Below the pieces are notes generated by a model. That model was given only the letters and a program-made list of their open reading frames with translations. It did not search any database and was not told the origin of the DNA. Of a stretch of 64,000 bases of DNA, positions 54,417-61,885 are shown in pieces (the first letter of the stretch is position 1; each line of letters opens with the position of its first letter). This DNA comes from Solibacillus faecavium. Lineage in GTDB: Bacteria; Bacillota; Bacilli; Bacillales_A; Planococcaceae. The translations under genes were made by a program, and so were the position numbers. The stretch covers positions 372,001-436,000 of the forward strand of contig NZ_JACSPZ010000004.1 in the NCBI RefSeq assembly GCF_014836905.1, read 5' to 3'.

Positions 54417-54744
54417 CTAATAATTTGCATAGCGTAGCGAAAACAGTAAACGGATCGGCGCTCGTGCTTTGACTGTGTGCGAGTTGAAACAACCAAACAG
54501 TCACTCAACCTACAATTAATAGATGAATTTTTAATAGAAAAGTTCAAAGCATAAAGGTCAAAACTGAAATATCAAATTTCAAAGCTCTTAACTTTTAAAG
54601 CTCAATGTTCAAATGATAAAGCTTATTCAAATCCTGGATCATGGTTTAGGTATGCCGATTCATGACCGTCTGTGGCTCCACCAGGCAGCTATTGTTGTGC
54701 ACAAATAAGCCGAATTCGCTTTCTTGGCGATTTCGGCTTTTGTT
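54417..54744. other. gene-poor stretch bordering the toxin array
   Basis: About 330 bases. It holds a 31-codon open frame at 54613-54708 on the plus strand (centre HGLGMPIHDRLWLHQAA) that has natural-looking residue use but no ribosome-binding site and a stop seven codons earlier in frame, so it may be a gene remnant. A hairpin at 54707-54739 follows. I found no tRNA here. Confidence 0.4.
54707..54739. terminator. hairpin terminator
   Basis: AAGCCGAATTCGC and GCGATTTCGGCTT pair with two mismatches; T-rich sequence follows on the plus strand, and it lies just after the minus-strand membrane-protein gene. Confidence 0.7.
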
Positions 54745-55182
54745 TTACTTCCCTTTGTCGGAATCCTTGAACTTTTCAATGAAGTCAAAGATGTCTCCAG
54801 GGTAGTAAATAACAATACTGTCACTAAGATCATTTACTTTATAATGAACTTGGGTAGGGGCTACATTATTCAATACCCTATCTTGGTCTATGTAGTCAGG
54901 GTACTCTTCTATAGTAATGATATTAGATTTATAAGTCGTAGCGTTGATAGTTACAGCCAGAATAGCATTGCCATCCATAACTAACTCGTAAACACTTCCT
55001 AACTTTAAGCCTTCAACAAATTCATTGAACTTCTTTTCAGTCTTCCTTTCGATGGCTTCTTCACTTCTACTCTCTTGGTCAATGTAATAGAATGTGTAAA
55101 ATACCATACCTAGTACAAATACCGTTAACACCATATTTAGTAAGATTTCCCACAACGGACTTTTCTCCTTCTTCTTGGCCAT
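54745..55182 (-). CDS. membrane protein of unknown function
   Basis: 145 residues. A Lys-rich start (MAKKKEKSP) leads into one transmembrane helix (LWEILLNMVLTVFVLGMVFY, about 10-29). The remainder is an extracytoplasmic domain of mixed charge. AGGAGATG precedes the ATG. It belongs to the run of minus-strand genes behind the toxin cassettes, so an accessory or immunity role is possible, but nothing in the sequence proves it. Confidence 0.6.
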   Translation of the reverse strand: MAKKKEKSPLWEILLNMVLTVFVLGMVFYTFYYIDQESRSEEAIERKTEKKFNEFVEGLKLGSVYELVMDGNAILAVTINATTYKSNIITIEEYPDYIDQDRVLNNVAPTQVHYKVNDLSDSIVIYYPGDIFDFIEKFKDSDKGK

Positions 55183-55208
55183 TTAACATCTCCTATTTTA
55201 TTTGTTTT

Positions 55209-55358
55209 TTATTTTGTAGCTTCGTTATGGTTCTCATAATTTTTTGACAAAAGTCTAATAATCTTTTTGTTCTGTGAACGTATATCTTTTAATACTCTTT
55301 CAATTGATAGCATGGTAATAGTTATTATGACTACTAGTCCAAATAATAAAAAAAACAC
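55209..55358 (-). CDS. very small membrane protein
   Basis: 49 residues from a GTG at 55358 with GGAG ten bases upstream. Nearly half is one transmembrane helix (FFLLFGLVVIITITML), followed by a basic helix (RVLKDIRSQNKKIIRLL) that would face the cytoplasm. It is 26 bases upstream of the other membrane-protein gene and may share its transcript. Too short for standard gene callers; no family recognised. Confidence 0.45.
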   Translation of the reverse strand: MFFLLFGLVVIITITMLSIERVLKDIRSQNKKIIRLLSKNYENHNEATK

Positions 55359-55534
55359 TTAATAAACGCTCCATTCTATATATATTTGCATTAAATTTTT
55401 TTACAAGTATTAAGTTGCTGTTATTGTATCATTACACGAATCAAAACCAATTATTATATTTCGTTAATTATTAGTGATTTATCTGGAGGTCCCTTTCAAA
55501 TATTGTAGGCTTTTCTTATTAACCGCTTAATTTA

Positions 55535-56182
55535 TCATACGCTAGCTACATCACGAGCTATTCCTATAAGATACCATTTGCCATCTCTTTTTTGGTAGAT
55601 AAACCGCAGTGATTGGAACAAATGCTCGGATTCTCCAGGCGAATAGTATTCTACGTATTTAGCATCTGGGTAATATTCATGGATGGTATTAAAAACACCT
55701 ACAAAATTCTCTGCCGGTTCATTGAACGTAATAATACTATAATCTACTTCTCTTCTTCCCCAGCTTCGTAAGAGGAACTGATGAACATATTCATCTAGGG
55801 ACATTTCAAATTCTTTATCTGATTCATCTGCTCCCCATAAATATCTTGTCTCATTACTTTTACTTATCTCCTGCTTTGTTAAGTTTACATATTCCCCTCC
55901 ATAGCCTTCGGGGTTACCAAAATCCGCATAGAAAGCAAAGGTAACTCCATGTTCTGGATCAACCTTTTCAGCTATTTTTTCGTAGTTAGACTCCTTTAAC
56001 AGGGAGAATATCTCTTCTGTCAATGCTAATAATTCTTTTTCGGTTTCCTTTTCAGTTTCTTTGTCTTTACTGATTTTTCCGTTATTGCTATATATAGTAA
56101 CCGGTTCCATTTTATTCTCGTTACAGCCGTAAAGCATTAGCAACCCTAAGACTAAAATTAAAAGACCTCTAATATTTTTCAT
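55535..56182 (-). CDS. lipoprotein of unknown function
   Basis: 215 residues from ATG at 56182, four bases after AGGAGG. The lipobox is MLYGCN (Cys at about residue 20). A charged linker (Lys/Glu/Thr repeats) precedes a globular domain with helix LALTEEIFSLLKESNYEKIA, FAFYADFGNPEGYGG and a C-terminal strand pair RFIYQKRDGKWYLIGIARD. This end is like NTF2-type or DUF-type ligand domains in secreted lipoproteins. In toxin arrays, lipoproteins of this size can act as immunity factors; that is only a possibility. Confidence 0.65.
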   Translation of the reverse strand: MKNIRGLLILVLGLLMLYGCNENKMEPVTIYSNNGKISKDKETEKETEKELLALTEEIFSLLKESNYEKIAEKVDPEHGVTFAFYADFGNPEGYGGEYVNLTKQEISKSNETRYLWGADESDKEFEMSLDEYVHQFLLRSWGRREVDYSIITFNEPAENFVGVFNTIHEYYPDAKYVEYYSPGESEHLFQSLRFIYQKRDGKWYLIGIARDVASV

Positions 56183-56352
56183 ACTACCTCCTGTTACTTT
56201 TTTGTTATTATTTGAAATTTCATTTTTTGATACTGTCCCAATTCATCTCTAAATAATATAAATTGAAGTTGCTTCGGGTAGTACAATTACCATCATGAGC
56301 TTTCGATTGAAATATTGGGAATACTTAAACCATATAATTTATTAAATTATAA

Positions 56353-56382
56353 AAACCTTGAAAGGCTTTATCCATCAAGGTC
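56353..56382 (-). terminator. terminator closing the last toxin-immunity unit
   Basis: GACCTTGATGG and CCTTTCAAGGTT pair; TTTTTA follows on the minus strand. The sequence is similar to the hairpin at 61849-61879. Confidence 0.8.
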
Positions 56383-56474
56383 TTGTCTTATTATTTATTC
56401 CCGTTTTTTTATACGAATTAAAACTATCATATGGCGGATTTTACTTATATAAATTTGGTTTACTAAGGTAGCTT

Positions 56475-56605
56475 CTACTTTTTATTTAACAACATATTGA
56501 TTAATTTTAATTTGCCATCAATTATAATTGTAATACCTTCGACTTGTTCACCCGTTTTTCATTCTTAAAGGTTTCCGACAGTATACTTATTTTATCTTTG
56601 CTCAT
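56475..56605 (-). pseudogene. tiny frameshifted gene overlapping the immunity-gene stop
   Basis: An ATG at 56605 overlaps the preceding stop (ATGA) and gives MSKDKISILSETFKNEKRV..., ending after 27 codons. A one-base frame change near 56554 would extend it as EQVEGITIIIDGKLKLINML with a stop at 56475, which has coding character. The total is about 43 codons. It is best read as a small gene damaged by an indel in the run near AAAAACGGG. Confidence 0.45.
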
Positions 56606-57141
56606 TTCTTCCCTCTGTCATTCTCGAAATTTAGCAAATCAATTTCATTTTCATCATACCAGTACTTTTCTGCTCTATCTATGTATGATAAAAAATCTTC
56701 GTAGCGTCCTGTCCAATTTTCAGGTACAAAATCCTCGTAGGAAGCTGGTTCTGAATAAAGGGAGTACAATTCTCTTTTATCGAAATTTATGTATAACGAA
56801 GGCATAAAACTATAAAAAGTGTCCTCTTTCGTTTCAGTAAGTAAGTTTAACTTAAGTCTTTCTCTTAATTCTTTTGTTGAAACAGCATACTTCGCCATTC
56901 TTGGCGCAAATTCTGCATATGAATCCTCATCTAATATATCTATGCTTTTCCTTTCATCATCTTCTTCGATAAATGGACCAGTATATGCAATTCCCATTTC
57001 TTTAAATTTCTTTTTATATGCCTCTTCTAGTTTTTTTCTATCTAAAAACCAAATATCTTTTTTGGAAACATACCATTTGAAATGATTATTAATTAATACA
57101 CCTACAATAATATTCTCAAGTGCTTTAGGTACTAATAACAA
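56602..57141 (-). CDS. probable immunity protein (unassigned family)
   Basis: 179 residues from the TTG at 57141, behind GGAGGTGAAA. Acidic and Tyr/Glu-rich, no signal peptide, with a C-terminal stretch ENWTGRYEDFLSYIDRAEKYWY that is common in tone to immunity proteins of polymorphic toxins. It follows the 105-residue protein of the first cassette, 145 bases downstream. I cannot assign a family. It overlaps a tiny following gene by four bases. Confidence 0.6.
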   Translation of the reverse strand: MLLVPKALENIIVGVLINNHFKWYVSKKDIWFLDRKKLEEAYKKKFKEMGIAYTGPFIEEDDERKSIDILDEDSYAEFAPRMAKYAVSTKELRERLKLNLLTETKEDTFYSFMPSLYINFDKRELYSLYSEPASYEDFVPENWTGRYEDFLSYIDRAEKYWYDENEIDLLNFENDRGKK

Positions 57142-57285
57142 TTATTTCACCTCCGTCTATTGATTCACCCTTTTTGGCATGCATTTATTTACTCTATCTC
57201 TTTGTTTTATAGGATCTGTTAACCGTTGTTTCCAACACACTACTTCGCGAACTAACTTCTCAATTAAGAAATACAATATGGCAAT

Positions 57286-57603
57286 TTAAAGTAACTCCAC
57301 TCCAACTTGTTTATAAAATTTAACTTTTAATTTCTCATCTCCTCCCACATTTATTACCATAACTTTGCCATCTTTTTTTATACTTGATACATTATTTAAT
57401 TCACCTGAAAATACTATAGAATCATTAAATGTAATGGTTAGACTACTCGTTTGTTGATATACATCTAAGGTTAAAATCACCTTGAAATTTTGGTCATCTT
57501 TGTAAGTATAAATTAATTCTCCATCATCTATATTACCTGATATACTAACCGGCTCACTTTGAAAAAGTTCTAATAGATCGTATTCATCATACTTTATAAA
57601 CAT
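57286..57603 (-). CDS. probable immunity protein for the first toxin tip
   Basis: 105 residues, all-beta in appearance: LFQSEPVSISGNIDDGELIY, FKVILTLDVYQQTSSLTITF and a C-terminal KLKVKFYKQVGVELL. AAGGATG precedes the ATG. It begins 21 bases after the stop of the first toxin tip, the usual place for the cognate immunity gene. A decayed copy of its C-terminal end is found at 60350-60540, in another unit of the array, which supports membership in the toxin system. Confidence 0.65.
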   Translation of the reverse strand: MFIKYDEYDLLELFQSEPVSISGNIDDGELIYTYKDDQNFKVILTLDVYQQTSSLTITFNDSIVFSGELNNVSSIKKDGKVMVINVGGDEKLKVKFYKQVGVELL

Positions 57604-57624
57604 TCGTATTCATCCTTTTATTGC

Positions 57625-58541
57625 TTATTTCGGTATAACTGTGATAACATCGCCTGATTCATTTATAATTACTTTGACATCCTTTGTTTCATGAACAAAC
57701 GTTCCGCTTCTATTACCAGGTGTCTTTCTCGTATTCATTATAGCGTCTTCAATAACTGAAGGTGGAATATTTCTTGGATCAACATATTTTTTGATAAAGT
57801 CACTAAATTCTTTTGTTTGTGGCTTATATCCTAATTCTTCAGCTTTCCCACGTTACTATCTACAATCTTATCAATTGCTTTTGGGATTTTCAAAACTTTT
57901 CCTATCGGGATGAAGGATGCTAGCGCAATACCTTTATCAAGGCCCGAAGCATCTTTATCAGTGAGCGTGTTCACGTCGTCCAATCTTAAGAAATCCAACA
58001 AACCTTTTCCGACTTTGGTAGCGCCACTTCCGACATCTCCTAGGAAATTAAGAAAACCATTCGCCTCTTCTTTCACATTATCTACTGTTGTGGCTGTAGC
58101 GGAAAGCTCTTTTGCGACTTCTTTTTCTTTTTGCTTCATAAATGAAACGAAATTTGTTGAAACCATCGCACCCCATAGCCCGAAAGTACCTAAAGGTTGC
58201 TGACCATTTTGATAAAGGCCAGGGAATGTGTACGGATTCGCTCCTCCGATTCCTCCAGGATTAAATAGTGGATTCATATTAATCACTTGATCCAGCGATT
58301 GCGTTCGATAGGCCAGTGCAATCATTAACGGATTCTGACTAGCGAATGACTGCCATTGTTCTGCCGGGAAGTGAACATCTGTTACTCCTTCTGCCATCAT
58401 CGTTTCTATGTTGGTAATCCATGTTTTCATATGCATCAGGTCTGTTTGAGACACATCGATGACTCCGCCAAAAGATGAAGGGGATTGTCCAGAAATATAC
58501 CTGATATACTCTATTAGTAAAGTATCTTCCATGTCGTCCAA
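57625..58541 (-). pseudogene. toxin cassette A: toxin core plus frameshifted possible RNase tip
   Basis: From 58541 the frame encodes the shared toxin core (TDVHFPAEQWQSFASQN, GGIGGANPYT, FVSFMKQKEKEVAKEL, GIALASFIPIGKVLKIP) and stops at LKN, position 57831. One base out of frame, the sequence continues to a TAA at 57625 as AEELGYKPQTKEFSDFIKKY... ending DVKVIINESGDVITVIPK. That ending, with H-E-T-K-D before it, resembles the BECR RNase-type toxin fold. The core lacks the KKSDVDEVVGKG spacer of the other copies, so the tip was joined out of frame. The only possible start, TTG 58541, has no ribosome-binding site. Confidence 0.75.
57838..58395 (-). repeat. toxin-core repeat, copy A
   Basis: DNA and protein closely match the cores at 59752-60290, 61455-61683 and 62935-63475. 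This copy extends further upstream (to 58541) than B and D, showing about 55 more residues of the parental toxin. Confidence 0.85.
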
Positions 58542-58565
58542 AGTTTAAATTTCTAAAAAGACAAA

Positions 58566-58598
58566 AACACTTGTTACCTAAAAGGCAATCAAGTGCTT
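58566..58598 (-). terminator. terminator between cassettes B and A
   Basis: AAGCACTTG and CAAGTGTTT pair with an inner CCT/AGG; TTTTGTCTTTTT follows on the minus strand. Confidence 0.8.
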
Positions 58599-58794
58599 TA
58601 TAGCTAGCTATATAAAGTAATTCATTATTATTCTTATCTTTAAACCAACGAGCCTGTTTAATTTCGTAAGTTTTTTGCTTTGTTCCCTATAACAAAACAT
58701 CGTATTTTTAAAATGTCATCTCGCCTAATTATCATTCGTATTTATATAATTACGAAAAATTCAGCCCTTAAATGTAACTCTCTATGAGTATCCA

Positions 58795-59232
58795 TTATTC
58801 AGATTCATATAAGTTATTAAAGAACTCAGTAAAATTACCTGCAAGTATAAACATATTGTCCATTTCGTCTTCGGGTTCTATATCATGAATCCAAAAATAT
58901 ACTTTTCCCTGATACTCTCCATTAACTCCTAATAAAATCTCATTTCCCCCAGGGTCATTACCAATTGAAATAAAATCTTCTGGTATTTCTCCTTCTAAAA
59001 CCTCAAAAACTTTACCTAAATTACTTTTCATATCGCCAATTCCATAAAACTTATTGACTAAACTTTCTCCTTCATCATCAGGGAGTTTAAAGTTAGATTC
59101 CTGAGGAAATCCTCCATTGTATTTTAGTAGAAAATCAACATATTGCTTAGGTAGCGTAACTTCATACTCTTGTTCAAATTGTTTTATATCCTGTAAAGAA
59201 ATTTTTGGATTTACACTAAGCATTTTTGTCAT
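58795..59232 (-). CDS. SMI1/KNR4 (SUKH) immunity protein, cassette B
   Basis: 145 residues. The SUKH pattern is clear: ISLQDIKQFEQEYEVTLPKQ (about 12-31), YVDFLLKYNGGFPQESNF, and a late strand ISIGNDPGGNEILLGV followed by KVYFWIHD. The family provides immunity to many nuclease toxins in polymorphic systems. The gene starts 18 bases after the WHH-nuclease toxin stop, with AGGAG upstream of its ATG, so it is the likely cognate immunity gene. Confidence 0.88.
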   Translation of the reverse strand: MTKMLSVNPKISLQDIKQFEQEYEVTLPKQYVDFLLKYNGGFPQESNFKLPDDEGESLVNKFYGIGDMKSNLGKVFEVLEGEIPEDFISIGNDPGGNEILLGVNGEYQGKVYFWIHDIEPEDEMDNMFILAGNFTEFFNNLYESE

Positions 59233-59250
59233 ACTCTCACTCCTATATCA

Positions 59251-60204
59251 TTACTTATTTTTCCCATTAACCTTTGATTGACCACCAATGTGCCTAAACT
59301 CTCTGTGGATATCCTCATCTACTAGCATCATAGTTTTTCCATCTTCATGATGATGCCACGTATAACCGTCTGGCGGCCTTCTAATATCTATTATTGGTGG
59401 ATCAGTATCTTTTGTAAGTTTAGCTGCTGTGTTTGCATTTTCAAAATCTTTCGGATTATTTTTAGGGGAATGAACTTCTATTTTTACAGGCTTAACATTT
59501 GGATGCATAAAAGGTGTAAAATCTGGGTAACCATTCGGGTAACTTACTGATGTTCCAGTCTTGTTAGTATAAGTCCAAGTATCATTATCTTCGATAGAGA
59601 TACTTCCACCTTTTTTATACCACTTTTCAGGTATTGGAGAGTTCATTGGTTTAGTCTCCAATATCTCTTTAGTGAAATCTTCTATTTTCAACTTGTTACC
59701 TTTACCCGTCCCCTTCCCAACAACCTCATCCACATCACTCTTCTTAACAACCGCACCCACATTACTATCTACAATTTTATCAATTGCTTTAGGGATTTTC
59801 AAAAATTTCCCTACTGGAATGAAGGATGCTAACGCAATTCCTTTATCAAGACCCGAAGCATTTTTATCAGCTAGCGTGTTCACGTCGTCCAATATTAAGA
59901 AATCCAACAAACCTTTTCCGACTTTTGTAGCGCCACTTCCGACATCTCCTAGGAAATTAAGAAAACCATTCCCCTCTTCTTTCACATTATCTACTGTTGT
60001 GGCTGTAACGGAAAGCTCTTTTGCGACTTCTTTTTCTTTTTGCTTCATAAATGAAACGAAATTTGTTGAAACCATTGCACCGCTGAGCCCGAAAGTACCT
60101 AAAGGCTGTTGACTGGTTAGATAAAGACCCGAAAGTGTGTATGGATTCGCTCCTCCGATTCCTCCAAGATTAAATAGTGGGTTCATATTAATCACTTGAT
60201 CCAA
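59251..60204 (-). CDS. toxin cassette B: 5'-truncated toxin with WHH nuclease tip
   Basis: 317 codons from a TTG at 60204 that has no ribosome-binding site. Homology to the toxin core continues upstream to about 60290 but in another frame: relative to copy D, one T is missing near 60216 (ACTGCC against ACTTGCC). After the core (to KKSDVDEVVGKG) the tip contains FMHPNVKPVKIEVH and then GYTWHHHEDGKTMMLVDEDI, the WHH signature of an HNH/endonuclease-VII toxin. It is followed at 18 bases by a SUKH immunity gene. The nuclease tip is intact, but the protein lacks the N-terminal export domain and probably a start, so it looks silent. Confidence 0.82.
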   Translation of the reverse strand: MDQVINMNPLFNLGGIGGANPYTLSGLYLTSQQPLGTFGLSGAMVSTNFVSFMKQKEKEVAKELSVTATTVDNVKEEGNGFLNFLGDVGSGATKVGKGLLDFLILDDVNTLADKNASGLDKGIALASFIPVGKFLKIPKAIDKIVDSNVGAVVKKSDVDEVVGKGTGKGNKLKIEDFTKEILETKPMNSPIPEKWYKKGGSISIEDNDTWTYTNKTGTSVSYPNGYPDFTPFMHPNVKPVKIEVHSPKNNPKDFENANTAAKLTKDTDPPIIDIRRPPDGYTWHHHEDGKTMMLVDEDIHREFRHIGGQSKVNGKNK

Positions 60205-60290
60205 CGATTGCGTACGACTGCCAGTGCAATCATTAACGGATTCTGACTAGCGAATGATTGCCATTGTTCTGCCGGGAAGTTAACATCGGT
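59752..60290 (-). repeat. toxin-core repeat, copy B
   Basis: Same core as A, C and D. Its upstream boundary, including the hairpin at 60311-60347 and the sequence around GTTAACATCGGTATGAATAT, is almost identical to that of copy D. Confidence 0.88.
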
Positions 60291-60310
60291 ATGAATATTG
60301 AAAACATAAA

Positions 60311-60347
60311 AAAGCACTCGTCGCCTAATATAGACTATCAAGTGCTC
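60311..60347 (-). terminator. terminator between cassettes C and B
   Basis: GAGCACTTG and CGAGTGCTT pair over a 17-base loop with TTTTTATG after it on the minus strand. Nearly identical to the hairpin at 63498-63532. Confidence 0.75.
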
Positions 60348-60349
60348 AT

Positions 60350-60540
60350 AGTTAACTGAATCCATAAATTCATAAAGTAGCTGTACTCCAACTTGTTTAT
60401 AAAAATTAACCTTATTTCTCTTCTTCCCCCACTATAATTTTCATAGCTTTTTTTATTCTTGTTATATAATTTCTTGATGGTACAACCAACAAGAGTTTTT
60501 GATTTTCTTTAATTTCATTTATAATTCTTGCTAATTATCT
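60350..60540 (-). pseudogene. remnant of an immunity gene related to the 57286-57603 gene
   Basis: Downstream of the cassette C immunity gene, one frame reads RIINEIKENQKLLLVVPSRN followed by KKAMKIIVGEEEK, then shifts frame into VNFYKQVGVQLLYEFM. The last part matches KVKFYKQVGVELL at the end of the 105-residue immunity protein. No start codon or ribosome-binding site is present. It is a C-terminal fragment left by recombination. Confidence 0.6.
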
Positions 60541-60543
60541 ATC

Positions 60544-60996
60544 TTAAAAATCTTCTTCCCAAGCTTCTTTTGCATCAAATAACCTTTGTGATAAAAACTC
60601 ATAAAAATTTTCTGCCGAATTATAGTCATCAAGTCCTCCTTGCTTATTCCACGCTATTACTGGGCATTCATTATTATTCTCCACATTGCTTGTATCCAAA
60701 CAATAAGCATATTCATCTATATCTTCAATAACTACTAAATTCTCACTCATTCCTAAATCCCTATAACGCTTCGTTTCTATAACAACAGTAGCAATATTAG
60801 ACTTAGCCACTCCTAAAATATCTACACCATATAATCCACCAGACCCATAATTATTTAAAAACCACTTATAACTTTCTGGCAATTTTAACTTTAGGGTATC
60901 TTGAACATAATTAATCTGTTTTCCATCTACACCTCCAGTAAAATCATCTGGTTCCATATTTTCCTTAATAAAAATGGTTAATTCTTCTTTATTCAT
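60544..60996 (-). CDS. SMI1/KNR4 (SUKH) immunity protein, cassette C
   Basis: 150 residues. SUKH features: YVQDTLKLKLPESYKWFLNN (about 29-48), YGSGGLYGVDILGVAKSN, LVVIEDIDEYAYCLD and a C-terminal NFYEFLSQRLFDAKEAWEED helix. GGAG lies upstream of the ATG at 60996, which is 15 bases after the stop of the LHH toxin tip. It is the likely cognate immunity gene for that tip, although the toxin reading frame is now broken. Confidence 0.87.
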   Translation of the reverse strand: MNKEELTIFIKENMEPDDFTGGVDGKQINYVQDTLKLKLPESYKWFLNNYGSGGLYGVDILGVAKSNIATVVIETKRYRDLGMSENLVVIEDIDEYAYCLDTSNVENNNECPVIAWNKQGGLDDYNSAENFYEFLSQRLFDAKEAWEEDF

Positions 60997-61011
60997 TCAG
61001 AATTTCTCCTT

Positions 61012-61683
61012 TTACAATTCACCTTTATCTATTTGTTTAGCTCTCCATCTCCAATATTTCGATCTAAAGTTTTCATATTGTTTTTTCAAAACAGGATCAT
61101 TTCTAAAGCTTCCTCCATTCTCCACTAAACCATGCAATATTCTATCATATTCTTTATGCATACTACTCGGGAGCTCCACCATTGATCCGGGTTCTCTTTG
61201 GATTAGATGATGAAGTTCTATTTTTGTCCCATCTTTCCAAATTGGAGGTCTTCACTCTTCATTAATTGATAATTTGTCTTACCAGTTTTAGAGTCAACTC
61301 TCTCGTAATCAATATCTCTCCTTTGAAAAACTCGTCTGCTAGTATCCCTTACTTCTCCATTAATTTTAGTATTTCCATTATATTTTACAGCCTTATAGTT
61401 ATTATATTCCTTACCCTTCCCAACGACCTCATCAACATCACTCTTCTTAACAACCTCACCCACGTTACTATCTACAATTTTATCAATCGCTTTCGGTATT
61501 TTCAAAAATTCCCCTATTGGAATGAAGGATGCTAACGCAATACCTTTATCAAGGCCCGAAGCATTTTTATCTTCTAGCGTGTTCACGTCGTCCAATAGTA
61601 AGAAATCCAACAAACCTTTTCCGACTCTTGTAGCACCACTTCCGACATCTCCTAGGAAATTAAGAAAACCATTCCCATCTTCT
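61012..61683 (-). pseudogene. toxin cassette C: core fragment with frameshifted LHH nuclease tip
   Basis: Homology begins at GNGFLNFLGDVG (61683), with a stop codon directly before, runs through the core to KKSDVDEVVGKG, then a tip beginning KEYNNYKAVKYNGNTKINGE. The frame ends at 61218 (KMGQK). One base out of frame the tip continues PIWKDGTKIELHHLIQREPG and on to KQIDKGEL with a stop at 61012. ELHHLIQ is the LHH signature of an HNH-type nuclease. So the toxin is both 5'-truncated and frameshifted near 61247. A SUKH gene follows. Confidence 0.8.
61455..61683 (-). repeat. toxin-core repeat, copy C (shortest)
   Basis: Contains only the C-terminal part of the core from GNGFLNFLG to GIALASFIPIGEFLKIP and DSNVGEVVKKSD. 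The truncation point differs from copies A, B and D. Confidence 0.85.
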
Positions 61684-61848
61684 TAGTACGAGCTTTGTCA
61701 TTCTCGTGTGCAAAATATAAATCGAGTAGTTAGGGTGTGGTTGTTTATTTAAATGTCACTGTAACCAAACTCATAAGTTTGCTAACCATCATGGTTTTTT
61801 GATTCAAAAGTGATTTTGTTTCTAATCATAAAATTCTTAAAGTTAAAA
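61684..61848. other. non-coding spacer upstream of cassette C
   Basis: About 165 bases with stops in all frames. It replaces the N-terminal core sequence seen in copies B and D, so it marks a recombination or deletion boundary. No feature is recognised. Confidence 0.5.
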
Positions 61849-61879
61849 AACCTTGAAAGGCATATAGCCAATCAAGGTT
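61849..61879 (-). terminator. terminator after the cassette D immunity gene
   Basis: AACCTTGATTGGC and GCCTTTCAAGGTT pair with mismatches in the middle; TTTTTTAAC follows on the minus strand. Confidence 0.82.
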
Positions 61880-61885
61880 AAATAA

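Noticed and set aside
54417-54610. tRNA or small RNA behind the coiled-coil protein gene
   Set aside because: I could not fold a cloverleaf or find a conserved RNA motif; only short scattered repeats.
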